Origin: MA-ANB-1 sp965216445
Lineage (GTDB): Bacteria; Actinomycetota; Acidimicrobiia; Spongiisociales; ZC4RG35
Length of the DNA stretch: 64,000 nucleotides
Assembly: GCA_965216445.1 (NCBI GenBank)
Contig: OZ244166.1
Coordinates: 1,798,001 to 1,862,000 of the forward strand
Direction of reading: 5' to 3'
The notes under the pieces were generated by a model. It was not told where the DNA came from and did not search any database. It was given only the letters and a program-made list of their open reading frames with translations. This document shows, in pieces, positions 1 to 8,907 of this stretch (its first letter is position 1; each line of letters begins with the position of its first letter). A program made the translations under genes and the position numbers.

Positions 1-48
1 GATGTGTCCAGATATGCCCAGCTGCTCCTCGGAGTGGCAACTGCGTAA
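1..48 (+). CDS. C-terminal tail of an upstream gene (partial)
   Basis: From base 1 the first frame is open for 15 codons (ending in Leu-Leu-Gly-Val-Ala-Thr-Ala) and stops at a TAA at 46-48, 12 bases before the next gene. It could be the end of a gene that begins outside the window, in the same direction as the oxidoreductase that follows. Too little is visible to name a family, and a chance open frame of this length is quite possible. Confidence 0.3.
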   Translation, partial: DVSRYAQLLLGVATA

Positions 49-60
49 TAGAGTCCCTGG

Positions 61-975
61 ATGCAGCTTGCCATCCAGGTCCGGAAAGATTTTGACTACG
101 TGCTCCGCTCTGCGCAGTGGGCGGAGACAAACGGTCTCAGCGCCATTGCTTTGCCAGACCACTACCTGCAACGTGGAAGCGAACCAGACCTACCGGGTTA
201 TGACCACCTCATCCACCTTGCCGGGTTGGCGAGGGAAACATCGAGTATCGAGCTTGTTTGTCTCGTTGCCCCGGTGACGTTTCGTCATCCAGCCGTTCTC
301 TACAAAACGCTCGTCACGATCGACGAACTGTCGGACGGCCGGTTCACCCTTGGCGTGGGTACAGGGTGGCTCGAAGAGGAGTTCACGCTCTACGGACTCC
401 CCTACCCGGAGCTCGCAGAACGATACGAGATGCTGGAAGAGGCCATGGCGTACCTTCGTGCCGCCCTCACTCCGGGCAACCATGGATTTGCCGGAAAGCA
501 TTACCAGCTCAGCGAATTTGATCCCCATCCCCAACCCAAGAACGCAAGGTTGCTCATCGGGGGCGGCGGCAAAGTCAAGACGCCGAGAATCGCGGGTCGG
601 TTTGCGGACGAGTTCAACATCTACGCCTGCCCGCCAGACGAGTACAAGCAGAAGGCCGATACCGCGCGTGAATATGCGAGGGAGAAAGGGCGGGACTCTG
701 AAGAGATCCTGTTTTCGACTGCGTGCCCTGCCATAGCGGCCGTCAAGGAGTCCGACTATCGCAAATTGCTGGAGAAGCTCGCCGACGTCACAGAGTCGAC
801 CCCGGAGCGAATCGAAGAGGTCTATACCGAGCGCGGATACCCCCATGGTTACGGGTCGAAACCGGTCGATATGCTGGCGGCGCTGGAAGAAGCGGGATGT
901 CAGCGCTACTACGCCCAGGCGTTTGCTGCGGACGTGGAGGAATTCGGCATCATCTTCGAAGGACTCGCACAGTGA
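61..975 (+). CDS. LLM-class F420-dependent oxidoreductase (copy 1)
   Basis: A 304-residue bacterial luciferase-like (LLM) TIM-barrel protein. Family members reduce or oxidise small substrates with the deazaflavin F420 (some use FMN); the substrate cannot be read from sequence. The start at ATG 61 gives the usual N-terminal strand. Visible family marks are the RHPAVL...IDELSDGR helix-strand block at residues 75-94 and the GVGTGW phosphate-binding-like turn at 98-103, followed by an LLIGGGG-type strand near residue 165. The next gene is a clear paralogue only 28 bp downstream, so the pair is probably co-transcribed and arose by tandem duplication. Cytoplasmic. The family call is firm; F420 rather than FMN use is inferred from the actinobacterial setting. 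Confidence 0.9.
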   Translation: MQLAIQVRKDFDYVLRSAQWAETNGLSAIALPDHYLQRGSEPDLPGYDHLIHLAGLARETSSIELVCLVAPVTFRHPAVLYKTLVTIDELSDGRFTLGVGTGWLEEEFTLYGLPYPELAERYEMLEEAMAYLRAALTPGNHGFAGKHYQLSEFDPHPQPKNARLLIGGGGKVKTPRIAGRFADEFNIYACPPDEYKQKADTAREYAREKGRDSEEILFSTACPAIAAVKESDYRKLLEKLADVTESTPERIEEVYTERGYPHGYGSKPVDMLAALEEAGCQRYYAQAFAADVEEFGIIFEGLAQ

Positions 976-1003
976 GAACGATTGCACGACGGAGGAACAC
1001 ACC

Positions 1004-1912
1004 TTGAAATACTCGGTGATGACAGAGCCCCACCTCGGTGGGACATACCAACAGCAACTGGAAGTAGCCCAATTCGCCGAACACTCCGGACTTGTCTCCT
1101 TTGCTCGATGCGACCACTTTCTCTCCGGTGGCGACCCAACGCCGGATGCGACAGACGCGTTCGCGGTGCTCGCTGGGCTCGCCAGGGAGACAACCCATAT
1201 CAGACTGTGCGTGTTGGTCTCCCCAATCACCTTCAGACATCCAGCAGTCATCGCCAAAAACGCCACAACCATCGATGAGATGTCGAATGGTCGATTCGAC
1301 CTTGGCGTGGGTACTGGATGGATGGACTTCGAACACGAGTCTCTCGGCATCCCGTTCCCTGAGTCGGCAGAACGATGGGCCCGGTTCGAGGAGGCTCTTG
1401 CCTACCTGGACGCCGCCTTCTCCGAAGGGCACGGCACCTACGACGGGCAGTTCTACAGCCTCCACGCAGACGTCAAGCCAAAACCCCAGAACCTCCGCCT
1501 CGTCCTGGGAGGGTCGGGAAAGAAGCGGACGCCGACCCTTGCCGGTAAACGAGCTGACGAATACAACTTCTTCACTTGTTCACCCGAGGATGCCAAACAA
1601 CGGATCGAGGTGATGCGGGCTGCGGCCAACGGGCGCGACGTCGAAACGACGGTCATGGGCCCTGTGCTGGTCGGACGCAACGATACTGAGTACCAGAATC
1701 GTCTCGGCGCGGCCGCCGCCAAAAGAGATGTGTCGCCAGCCGAATTGGAAGAGAAGTGGAAGGGTGCCGGTCTGATCCTGGGAACCCCAATCGATGTTGC
1801 CGAGCAAATCGCAGCACTCGACGAGGCTGGCATTGACAGGATGTACGTTCAGTGGATCGACCTGGACGACATGGATGGCATGAAAGCCTCGTTTGAAGTG
1901 CTGATGGGATGA
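1004..1912 (+). CDS. LLM-class F420-dependent oxidoreductase (copy 2)
   Basis: A second LLM-barrel protein of 302 residues, closely similar to the preceding one across its length: RHPAVI...IDEMSNGR at 78-97 and GVGTGW at 101-106. The frame is open from 845, but TTG 1004 is chosen because a GGAGGA ribosome site sits at 991-996 and because copy 1 would otherwise be overlapped by over 100 bp. The stop overlaps the next gene's start by four bases (ATGA, 1909-1912), so translation is likely coupled. It presumably acts on a substrate related to that of copy 1. The cofactor assignment is inferred from the family. Confidence 0.88.
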   Translation: MKYSVMTEPHLGGTYQQQLEVAQFAEHSGLVSFARCDHFLSGGDPTPDATDAFAVLAGLARETTHIRLCVLVSPITFRHPAVIAKNATTIDEMSNGRFDLGVGTGWMDFEHESLGIPFPESAERWARFEEALAYLDAAFSEGHGTYDGQFYSLHADVKPKPQNLRLVLGGSGKKRTPTLAGKRADEYNFFTCSPEDAKQRIEVMRAAANGRDVETTVMGPVLVGRNDTEYQNRLGAAAAKRDVSPAELEEKWKGAGLILGTPIDVAEQIAALDEAGIDRMYVQWIDLDDMDGMKASFEVLMG

Positions 1913-2400
1913 CCGAGCTCCACCCTACGAACCTTCGGGTGATGGAAAGCGCAGCTCATGCAGGCGTATCAATCGAAATCCAACGGTTTCCCGAGGGAAC
2001 CAAGACCTCGGCGGACGCAGCCCGAGCAGCCGGCTGCCCCCTTTCGGCAATAGCCAAATCACTGGTCTTTGTCGTCGAGTCCGATGGTGCGGACGAACCG
2101 GTGATCGCCGTCTTGTCCGGTGACCATCGCCTCGACACCAAGAAGCTTGCCGACGCCGCTGGCGGGTCGAAATCGCGGCGTGCCGAACTCAACGAAGCGA
2201 AAACTGCAACTGGATACGCACCGGGGGGAACGGCCGTATTTGGATTGGCTAACCCGATCCGCATCTTCGCCGACCTCCAGGTGAGAAGAAACAACCCGAT
2301 CTGGTCAGCTGCCGGAACCCCCGACGCCATCTTCCCGATTGCGCTCGACGACTTCGAAGCAGCCATTGCACCCATTTGGGCTGACCTAAAACAGGACTGA
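1909..2400 (+). CDS. YbaK/EbsC-family aminoacyl-tRNA deacylase
   Basis: A 163-residue YbaK/ProX-type editing domain. Such proteins hydrolyse mischarged tRNA (Cys-tRNA-Pro for YbaK, Ala-tRNA-Pro for ProX) in the cytoplasm. Seen in the sequence: the AIAKSLVF block at 47-54, whose lysine (K50) corresponds to the conserved family lysine, the HRLDTKKLA segment near 72-80, and a Gly-rich GGTAVFG strand near 108-114. The length is normal for a stand-alone member. The start overlaps the upstream oxidoreductase stop. Which tRNA it edits cannot be decided here. Confidence 0.85.
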   Translation: MTELHPTNLRVMESAAHAGVSIEIQRFPEGTKTSADAARAAGCPLSAIAKSLVFVVESDGADEPVIAVLSGDHRLDTKKLADAAGGSKSRRAELNEAKTATGYAPGGTAVFGLANPIRIFADLQVRRNNPIWSAAGTPDAIFPIALDDFEAAIAPIWADLKQD

Positions 2401-2458
2401 TGCCGGGGAGGCAGGGCCAGCATTTTCCCTACGGTCGTAGTGCAAATACCATACGACC

Positions 2459-3214
2459 GTGACCGACTCCACTCCCCTCCTTCAAATCGAAAACCTCCAC
2501 GCCTCCGCAGGCGACGTTCCAATCCTCAACGGTGTCGACCTCGTAGTGAACCAGGGCGAAATCCACGCCCTGATGGGCCCGAACGGCTCCGGGAAGTCGA
2601 CGCTTGCATCCGTCCTGATGGGCCATCCGAGTTACGAGGTGACCGACGGCCGGATCCTCTTCAAGGGCGAAGACATCACCGACATCACACCCACTCGCCG
2701 GGGTGAGAAGGGAATGTTCCTGGCGTTCCAGCATCCCGAGGAGATTCCTGGTGTTTCGGTCATCCAGTTCTTGCGACAGGCATTGTCCAACCGGACAGGT
2801 GTTGACCTCACGGTCATGGAATTGAGACTGAAGGTCATGGACGCGATGAAGGAACTCGGAATGGAGTCTTCGTTCGCCGATCGCTATCTCAATGAGGGTT
2901 TCTCAGGAGGAGAACGGAAGCGCAACGAAGTTCTCCAGATGGCTGTACTCGAACCGGAGCTAGCGGTCATGGACGAGACCGATTCGGGACTCGATATCGA
3001 CGCTCTCCGAACCGTCGCTGAAGGTGTCAACAAACTCACCGGACCCGAACGCGGATTCCTGATCATCACGCACTACCAACGCCTGCTCGACTACGTCACG
3101 CCCGACGTGGTCCACATTTTCATGGACGGGCGGATCCTCGAGAGCGGCGGGCCAGAACTGGCCAAGAAACTCGAAGAAGACGGATACGATTCCTTCCGGA
3201 CGGTGTTGACCTAG
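2459..3214 (+). CDS. sufC: SufC, Fe-S cluster assembly ATPase (copy 1)
   Basis: An ABC-type ATPase of 251 residues that powers the SufBCD Fe-S scaffold. Walker A GPNGSGKST lies at 40-48, the Q-loop at Q91, the signature FSGGER at 148-153 and Walker B with ETDSGLD at about 167-179. The VMDETDSGLD form and the HYQRLL segment are typical of SufC rather than of transporters. The start is GTG 2459. It is followed after 2 bp by the cysteine desulfurase and then by sufU, forming a sufC-sufS-sufU operon. A second intact SufC is encoded on the other strand at 8908-9708, and no sufB lies in this window. Confidence 0.95.
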   Translation: MTDSTPLLQIENLHASAGDVPILNGVDLVVNQGEIHALMGPNGSGKSTLASVLMGHPSYEVTDGRILFKGEDITDITPTRRGEKGMFLAFQHPEEIPGVSVIQFLRQALSNRTGVDLTVMELRLKVMDAMKELGMESSFADRYLNEGFSGGERKRNEVLQMAVLEPELAVMDETDSGLDIDALRTVAEGVNKLTGPERGFLIITHYQRLLDYVTPDVVHIFMDGRILESGGPELAKKLEEDGYDSFRTVLT

Positions 3215-3216
3215 TT

Positions 3217-4428
3217 GTGACCGACCTGTCGTACCTACGAGCAGACTTTCCCGTCCTCGAAGACGGTGTCCATTTCCTCGATTCAGGTGCGTCGTCTCAG
3301 AAACCGATCCAGGTTCTCACAGCCATGGACAGTTTCGCTCGATCGACCTATGCAAACGTGCATCGAGGCGCCTACAAGCTCTCCGTCGCTTCCACCAACG
3401 CATACGAGGCAGCCCGTGAAAGGGTTGGTCGGTTCATAGGCTCGCCCGATCCATCGCAGGTGATATTCACAAGAGGAACCACAACTGCTCTCAATATGGT
3501 TGCGTCGGGTTGGGGGCTGGAGCATCTCGGTGAAGGCGACCGCATCATCTCCACTGAAATCGAGCATCACTCCAACCTCGTTCCCTGGCAGATGGTGGCG
3601 AAACGAACCGGAGCCGTTCTGGAACACATTCCGATGACAGAGGACTTCCGACTCGACTTCGAGGCCTTCGAGAACTTGCTCGGTCCTGACGTCAAGATCG
3701 TGACCCTCACCGGCATGTCCAATGTGCTCGGGACCATCCCTCCGGTGAGGAGATTCGCCGATCTCGCCCACAGCGTCGGGGCCAGAGTTGTTGTCGACGC
3801 CGCGCAACTTGTCCCCCACGCTCCGGTCGATGTCGCTGCAATGGGTGCTGACTTCGTTGCGTTCTCCGGTCACAAAATGCTCGGACCCACCGGGATAGGC
3901 GTCCTCTGGGGCAGGCCGGACGCACTCGAGGAAATGGAACCCTTTGAAGGTGGTGGGGAGATGATCGCCGACGTCACGCTCCAGGATGCGACGTGGGCAC
4001 CAATCCCAGCGCGATTCGAGGCGGGGACCCCACCGATAATCGAGGCTGTCGGACTCCACGCTGCGGTGGACTACCTCGATTCGATCGGGATGGAAAAGGT
4101 CATCGACCACGATCGTCATCTAACCGAGGTTGCGCTGAAACGATTAGGCGATGTACCGGGCCTTTCGATTCAGGGACCAACCGACTTGGAGGATCGCGGT
4201 GGTGTGGTCTCCATGGTTATGGATGGGATCCATGCACACGACCTGGCGACAATCCTCGACGAAGAAGACGTCTCGGTGCGCGCCGGCCATCACTGCGCCA
4301 AGCCCTTGATGAGACGGATGGGTGTGGCCGCAACGGCTCGAGCGAGCTTCTACGTGTACAACGACGAGTCGGACATCGATGCACTGGTCACGGGACTAAG
4401 AAGGGCACGAGAGTTGTTCGGAGTCTGA
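3217..4428 (+). CDS. sufS: SufS, group II cysteine desulfurase
   Basis: A PLP-dependent aminotransferase-fold enzyme (403 residues) that takes sulfur from cysteine as a persulfide for Fe-S cluster assembly. The PLP lysine is K220 in FSGHKMLGP, the EIEHHSN cofactor block is at 114-120, and the sulfur-accepting cysteine is C360 in RAGHHCAKP; this short RxGHHCA setting marks the SufS class rather than IscS. The start is GTG 3217, two bases after the sufC stop, and sufU begins 1 bp after its end. The natural sulfur acceptor is the SufU protein encoded next door. Confidence 0.96.
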   Translation: MTDLSYLRADFPVLEDGVHFLDSGASSQKPIQVLTAMDSFARSTYANVHRGAYKLSVASTNAYEAARERVGRFIGSPDPSQVIFTRGTTTALNMVASGWGLEHLGEGDRIISTEIEHHSNLVPWQMVAKRTGAVLEHIPMTEDFRLDFEAFENLLGPDVKIVTLTGMSNVLGTIPPVRRFADLAHSVGARVVVDAAQLVPHAPVDVAAMGADFVAFSGHKMLGPTGIGVLWGRPDALEEMEPFEGGGEMIADVTLQDATWAPIPARFEAGTPPIIEAVGLHAAVDYLDSIGMEKVIDHDRHLTEVALKRLGDVPGLSIQGPTDLEDRGGVVSMVMDGIHAHDLATILDEEDVSVRAGHHCAKPLMRRMGVAATARASFYVYNDESDIDALVTGLRRARELFGV

Positions 4429-4429
4429 C

Positions 4430-4876
4430 ATGGCACTTGAAGACCTCTACCGCGAAGTGATCCTCGATCACTACAAAAACCCCCGCAATCGAGGGCATCT
4501 CGACCAAGCAGACGCCTCGGCCCAGGGAGTCAATCCACTCTGTGGCGACGAGATCGGCATTGAGCTGCAGTTCGACGGTGACAAGGTCGCTGCCGTTGCG
4601 GTGGACGGACAGGGTTGCTCGATCAGCCAGTCGTCCGCGTCGATGATGACCGAAGCCATCAAAGGCAAAACCAGAGACGAGATCGAAGAGATCACAAGTA
4701 AGTTCCGAGCATTGATGTCCATCGACGAAGACTCGAGCCTCGAACTCGATCCCGATCGGCCCGGTTCCATCCTCGGTGACATGGAAGCCCTCCAGGGGGT
4801 CCGTCAGTACCCGGTCCGGATCAAGTGCGCCAGTCTCGGTTGGACCACCCTCATGGAGGCGCTGGGATCTGACTGA
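4430..4876 (+). CDS. sufU: SufU, zinc-dependent sulfur transfer protein
   Basis: A 148-residue IscU-like protein of the SufU class. SufU accepts persulfide sulfur from SufS, using a zinc-bound cysteine site, and feeds the SufBCD scaffold. The ligands are visible: C38 and D40 (NPLCGD), C63 (GQGCSIS) and C133 (KCASLGW). The insertion between the second and third cysteines relative to IscU is the SufU hallmark. It closes the sufC-sufS-sufU operon and is followed by a strong hairpin shared with the converging xseB. Confidence 0.95.
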   Translation: MALEDLYREVILDHYKNPRNRGHLDQADASAQGVNPLCGDEIGIELQFDGDKVAAVAVDGQGCSISQSSASMMTEAIKGKTRDEIEEITSKFRALMSIDEDSSLELDPDRPGSILGDMEALQGVRQYPVRIKCASLGWTTLMEALGSD

Positions 4877-4880
4877 GACC

Positions 4881-4928
4881 TTCTGTGTCGATCTTTACCC
4901 GCACGGGTGATCAAGGATCGACACAGAA
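4881..4928. terminator. Bidirectional hairpin between sufU and xseB
   Basis: A perfect 13-bp inverted repeat (TTCTGTGTCGATC at 4881-4893 with its complement at 4916-4928) encloses a second hairpin, ACCCG-CA-CGGGT at 4897-4908. It sits between two converging genes, so it is most simply a bidirectional transcription terminator. No long T-run follows, which is common in high-GC actinobacteria. Confidence 0.75.
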
Positions 4929-4932
4929 CGAT

Positions 4933-5130
4933 CTATTCGAAGTCCGTGAGCACGTCTTCCAGCCGTTCGCCGACCGAACTGAGGCGTTCTCTGCAGAAGG
5001 CGAGGAGGTCCGAGGCTCGTTGCACGTCGTCGAGCAACGTGTCGATGTCAACGTCCTCCTGGCGAAGGCGGTTGTGGATGGACCTGAGTTCGTCGAGAGC
5101 TTCCTTGTAAGTCAGATCGATTTCGGTCAT
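4933..5130 (-). CDS. xseB: Exodeoxyribonuclease VII small subunit XseB
   Basis: A 65-residue helical protein with the XseB pattern YKEALDELRSIHNRL near the N-terminus and the C-terminal helix ending in LEDVLTDF. It assembles with XseA to degrade single-stranded DNA. The ATG at 5130 is preferred over the in-frame ATG at 5154 because a GGAGGAGAAGG ribosome site lies just before it and because it forms an ATGA overlap with the xseA stop (5127-5130). This coupling matches the multimeric stoichiometry, in which several XseB subunits bind each XseA. Confidence 0.92.
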   Translation of the reverse strand: MTEIDLTYKEALDELRSIHNRLRQEDVDIDTLLDDVQRASDLLAFCRERLSSVGERLEDVLTDFE

Positions 5131-6353
5131 TCCTTCTCCTCCACTCGTGCCCATACTTTCCCATCCGCCAGTTGAACCGCAACCCTGTCCCCTGGAGCGA
5201 CCGATCTTGTCGACCTCACAGCCTTGCCCTCTTCATCGGTCATGAGTGCGAAACCCCGTTTGAGAGTGCGTTCCAACCCAAGCGAACTCGTCAGCTCTCC
5301 GAAGGACTCGAGTAACGCGTCCTGTCGCTTTACCGCATTGCGCGATTGCTCAGCGACGCCGAGGGCGATATAGCCAAGATCGTCAGTTTGTCGCCGCAAG
5401 GCTCCCCTGGTGCCGGCTAGCTGGGCAGCAGTCCGGTCCAAACGCAACGATGTCTGCTCAATGGACTCGCGGGCCAGGTCACGAATCGAGGTTCTGGCCA
5501 CGTCGACCCGGCGGGCGAACTCCCCTACTCGCGCAACCAGCCACTCAGCAGCTGCTGTGGGTGTCTTCTCGGCGATTGCTGCTACCTCATCTGTCACACT
5601 TCGATCTGTCTCATGTCCGATCCCGGTGATCACGGGAACCGGCATGCCGGCAACAGCACGTGCCACGCTCTCAGCGTCGAAGGCAGCGAGGTCGAGCTTT
5701 GAACCACCTCCTCGGACGACTACTGCCACATCGACGTCTTCTCGAGCCAGCCTTTGCAGTGCCGTTACCACTCTGTCAGTTGACATCTCACCCTGCATCT
5801 CGGCGTGCACTGTCTTCACATTGAATCGGTAGTCAGGGCGGGCGAGCGAGTTCAAGAAGTCCTGATGAGCAGCCGACCCACGACTGGTGACCAGGCCCAC
5901 TCGCAAAGGAACCAGAGGCATCGGAAGCTGTGAATTGGCGACCAACGAACCGTCGGATTTGAGCTTACGAAGGATCTCGTCGCGATCGATGGCGAGGCGA
6001 CCGGCAATGAAATCAGGGTCCACCCGCAACAGTGTCAGCTGCACGAGCGAGCTGCCGGATCGTAGGCCCACGGTCGCCTCGAGACGCACTTCGATTCCCG
6101 AACGCAGGGTTCCCACGCCGGCCGAACCCAGAGACTGGTCGATCTCTGACATGACTCGGCCCCGGGCCGCTACCTCAACCGCCTGACCGTCCACCTTGGT
6201 ATCAACCAACTTGAAGAAACCCGCACCACGGTTGGTCCGTTTGAATCCAGAAATCTCGCCACGAACCCATATCGGGGCTGGCAGCTTTTGACTAACTGCC
6301 TCGGACAGCGTGCGAAGCAGCTCGACAACGCTTAGGGTTCTCGCCTCGTTCAG
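5127..6353 (-). CDS. xseA: Exodeoxyribonuclease VII large subunit XseA, apparent CTG start
   Basis: The catalytic subunit of ExoVII. The annotated-length product from TTG 6209 (360 residues) lacks the N-terminal OB fold, but the same frame continues upstream and encodes it: LSVVELLRTLSEAV, then PAPIWVRGEISGFKRTNRG. No ATG, GTG or TTG lies in that extension. A CTG at 6353-6351 overlaps the fumC stop as CTGA, with a GAGGGTGG purine stretch about 6 bases upstream, giving a 408-residue protein of normal family length. The conserved middle region (VGLVTSRGSAAHQDF, VVVRGGGSKLDL, ITGIGHETDRSVTDEVA) is complete. It is followed by xseB in an ATGA overlap. Confidence 0.9.
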   Translation of the reverse strand: MNEARTLSVVELLRTLSEAVSQKLPAPIWVRGEISGFKRTNRGAGFFKLVDTKVDGQAVEVAARGRVMSEIDQSLGSAGVGTLRSGIEVRLEATVGLRSGSSLVQLTLLRVDPDFIAGRLAIDRDEILRKLKSDGSLVANSQLPMPLVPLRVGLVTSRGSAAHQDFLNSLARPDYRFNVKTVHAEMQGEMSTDRVVTALQRLAREDVDVAVVVRGGGSKLDLAAFDAESVARAVAGMPVPVITGIGHETDRSVTDEVAAIAEKTPTAAAEWLVARVGEFARRVDVARTSIRDLARESIEQTSLRLDRTAAQLAGTRGALRRQTDDLGYIALGVAEQSRNAVKRQDALLESFGELTSSLGLERTLKRGFALMTDEEGKAVRSTRSVAPGDRVAVQLADGKVWARVEEKE

Positions 6354-7726
6354 GCTATGCCACCCTCAGTCATCGATTTGATGTCCAGGGCTTCATCGAG
6401 CTCTTCGGCAGACATCAGACCGGCCTCGAGCACGAGTTCCCGCACCGAACGTCCCGTTGCGACAGCCTTCTTGGCGATCTTGGCACCGTTGTCGTAGCCA
6501 ATGTGGGGGTTCAATGCCGTTACAACAATCGCATTGCGCTCAACCAGCTCTCTGGCTCGATCTTCATTGGCCTCAATACCGGATACGCAAGCCGTCGCGA
6601 ATGTGCGAGACGCGTTTGCGAGAAGCCTGATCGACTGCAGGAGGTTGTGGGCCATCATCGGCATCATCACGTTGAGTTCGAAGTTCCCGTTGGCTCCGCC
6701 CCACGTGATCGCGGCATCATTGCCAACAACCTGAGCGCTGACCTGCATCATCATCTCCGACATCACCGGGTTTACCTTGCCGGGCATGATCGAAGAACCC
6801 GGCTGTAGGGCCGGGATCTTGATTTCTGAGATCCCCGAAGTCGGACCCGACCCCAGGAATCGAATGTCGTTCGAGATCTTGAAGAGAGAGACAGCAATGG
6901 TCTTGAGCACACCCGAAGCCATCACGGCTGCGTCCTTTCCACCCTGCGCTTCGAAGTGGTCACCGGCCTCACGGAATTGTGATCCGGACCTATCAGCGAC
7001 CAAGGCGATCACCGCAGCGGGAAACCCGTCCGGTGCGTTGATACCCGTACCTACGGCGGTCCCCCCAAGGGCCAGCTCCTGGAGCTCTGGTAGAACCTTG
7101 GTGAGCCGTTCGATACCTTTGCGAACCTGCGTGGCCCAACCACCGAATTCTTGACCCAGCGTGACCGGCGTAGCGTCCATGAGATGGGTGCGACCCGATT
7201 TCACGACATCGCGAAACTCGCTGGATTTGGTAGCTAGCTCGTCAGCCAGCACTTTCAGTGCGGGCAACAGATCGTCTTCGATGGCGCCGACCGCAGCGAT
7301 GTGGATCACAGTGGGGATCACATCGTTTGAGGACTGGCCGAAGTTGACGGCATCGTTGGGATGAACCTTCTCCCCGAGAATGGCGGTTGCTCGGCCCGCA
7401 ATCACTTCATTGGCGTTTGTGTTGGTCGAAGTTCCGGAGCCGGTCTGGAATATGTCCAACGGGAACTGATGGTCATGCTCACCGGTCATCACCTCATCGG
7501 CAGCTTTCCGTATTGCATCAGCAACCTCGTTATCGAGGTGGCCCATCTCCGCAGCCACAGTGGCCGCTGACCCTTTGAGAAGGCCAAGCGACGAGATGAA
7601 CCTCCGGTCGAACGTCAGCCCAGATATCGGGAAGTTATTGACAGCTCGCTGAGTCGACGCGCCGTACAACGCATCAGCGGGCACCTGGACTTCTCCCATC
7701 GAGTCGCGCTCAGTGCGGTAATCCAC
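6350..7726 (-). CDS. fumC: Fumarate hydratase class II (FumC)
   Basis: Interconverts fumarate and malate in the TCA cycle without an Fe-S cluster. The product is 458 residues from GTG 7726. The superfamily signature GSSIMPGKVNPV is at 310-321, and GRTHLMDATPVTLGQE with the conserved histidine is at 178-193. GTG 7726 is preferred to the longer GTG 7780 because the family begins at the RTERDSMGEV segment and a GGAG site lies 8 bases before it. The end overlaps the putative CTG start of xseA (CTGA). Upstream in the same direction lies the M42 peptidase. Confidence 0.95.
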   Translation of the reverse strand: MDYRTERDSMGEVQVPADALYGASTQRAVNNFPISGLTFDRRFISSLGLLKGSAATVAAEMGHLDNEVADAIRKAADEVMTGEHDHQFPLDIFQTGSGTSTNTNANEVIAGRATAILGEKVHPNDAVNFGQSSNDVIPTVIHIAAVGAIEDDLLPALKVLADELATKSSEFRDVVKSGRTHLMDATPVTLGQEFGGWATQVRKGIERLTKVLPELQELALGGTAVGTGINAPDGFPAAVIALVADRSGSQFREAGDHFEAQGGKDAAVMASGVLKTIAVSLFKISNDIRFLGSGPTSGISEIKIPALQPGSSIMPGKVNPVMSEMMMQVSAQVVGNDAAITWGGANGNFELNVMMPMMAHNLLQSIRLLANASRTFATACVSGIEANEDRARELVERNAIVVTALNPHIGYDNGAKIAKKAVATGRSVRELVLEAGLMSAEELDEALDIKSMTEGGIA

Positions 7727-7804
7727 TGCTTTGTCTCCAATCGTCTTCTCGTCCAAGGCTATCGCACCTCGACCCACCACTATTCACCGCAGCTCGGCTC
7801 GCTC

Positions 7805-8899
7805 TTACCCAGCTGGCTCTTGTTTGAGGATGTGGCTCGTCGACTCGTACAACGATTCGAAGCGTTGCTCGAGCTTCGTCTCCTGGTCAGCGGCCCGAAT
7901 GGCTGTCAGCAAGAGGTCGACAAGACCGTGGAAGTCTCCGAGTGAGATCTCTTCCATCATCGGAACAGCTTCACCGGTTCCAGCCTCAAATGCGTCGAGG
8001 TTGCCCCGGTTGTGCCAGTTACCCAACGCCAGACAAATCCCTGAGGTCTGATAGCCATAGGCGCCGAAGGCCGTTGCCTCACAGCCACCACCATCCATGA
8101 GTTTCCGTTGGTGTCTAATTCCAGCCGCGCGGGCCGCCGTCGAGATCCTGTTGGTCAACACGTGGTCAAAGATCGTTGCTGCGTCGCCTACCCGGATGAT
8201 CGGGCCTTCTCCAATCGGTGCGTTCGGCAACGTCCGTGAAGTCTCAATGGAGAGAACCCGAGCATCCTTGGCAAGTGTTTCGGTTCGGGCGGCGTGGGTA
8301 GCGCCAACCAGGCCTACCTCTTCGGCTCGGGTCAGGAGAACTGCGAAGTGCCGAAGCTCCGGTTTCTTTCGCGCCCGGTCGAGTGCGGCAAGCGCACCGG
8401 CGCATCCAGCCAGGTCATCACAGGCTGGGGCGAGGTGTCGGTCAGGCTTAGCCCTCTTGGCCGGGAAGCGCCACATCGCAATGTCTCCGGACTGAACTCC
8501 AGGCTTGTTCGCACGGATTGTTCCGATCTGGTCCTCAGCGTCGTAGCCGACAACTGTGCCGCTCCGACCGGAGGTGCCGGTAACGAAATTGACCCGGGCT
8601 CCTTCGAAGTATTCGGGATCGACGCCACCGCGGAACTCAAAATGCACGTCACGTCCATCCACCGCGGTGACGACAAAAGCCGGGTGATCCATGTGGGCCA
8701 CCGCAACCACATAAGGGAACGATTTCCGACCTTTCTGAGTAATGAGGAGGTTTCCACCACCGTCGGTCTCTCGTCGGAGGTCAGGTCTGCGGTCGACCCA
8801 GCGAGACACCCAGCTCACGACATTTTGCTCCAGCCCGCTTGCTGTGGGGAGGTTTGTCAGCTCGCTGAGCCAACGTTCATTGGTAGCGCGGGAAGCCAC
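7805..8899 (-). CDS. M42-family (M20/M28-like) metalloaminopeptidase
   Basis: A 364-residue co-catalytic zinc peptidase of the M42 glutamyl-aminopeptidase type, probably cytoplasmic and active on short peptides. The metal-ligand pattern is visible: H69 in AVAHMDH, the CDDLAG aspartate at 161-162, the catalytic EE pair at 193-194, E219 in the SIETS segment, and a late histidine in LGNWHNRG. A small beta-barrel insertion (about 75-150) separates the first two ligands, as in M42. It lies between sufC copy 2 (8 bp away) and fumC on the same strand, with no obvious functional link to either. Confidence 0.85.
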   Translation of the reverse strand: MASRATNERWLSELTNLPTASGLEQNVVSWVSRWVDRRPDLRRETDGGGNLLITQKGRKSFPYVVAVAHMDHPAFVVTAVDGRDVHFEFRGGVDPEYFEGARVNFVTGTSGRSGTVVGYDAEDQIGTIRANKPGVQSGDIAMWRFPAKRAKPDRHLAPACDDLAGCAGALAALDRARKKPELRHFAVLLTRAEEVGLVGATHAARTETLAKDARVLSIETSRTLPNAPIGEGPIIRVGDAATIFDHVLTNRISTAARAAGIRHQRKLMDGGGCEATAFGAYGYQTSGICLALGNWHNRGNLDAFEAGTGEAVPMMEEISLGDFHGLVDLLLTAIRAADQETKLEQRFESLYESTSHILKQEPAG

Positions 8900-8907
8900 C
8901 TACGGAA

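Noticed and set aside
190..1350. Long minus-strand open frame opposite the first two oxidoreductase genes
   Set aside because: Shadow of the plus-strand genes; its translation lacks domain features while the plus frames have clear LLM motifs.
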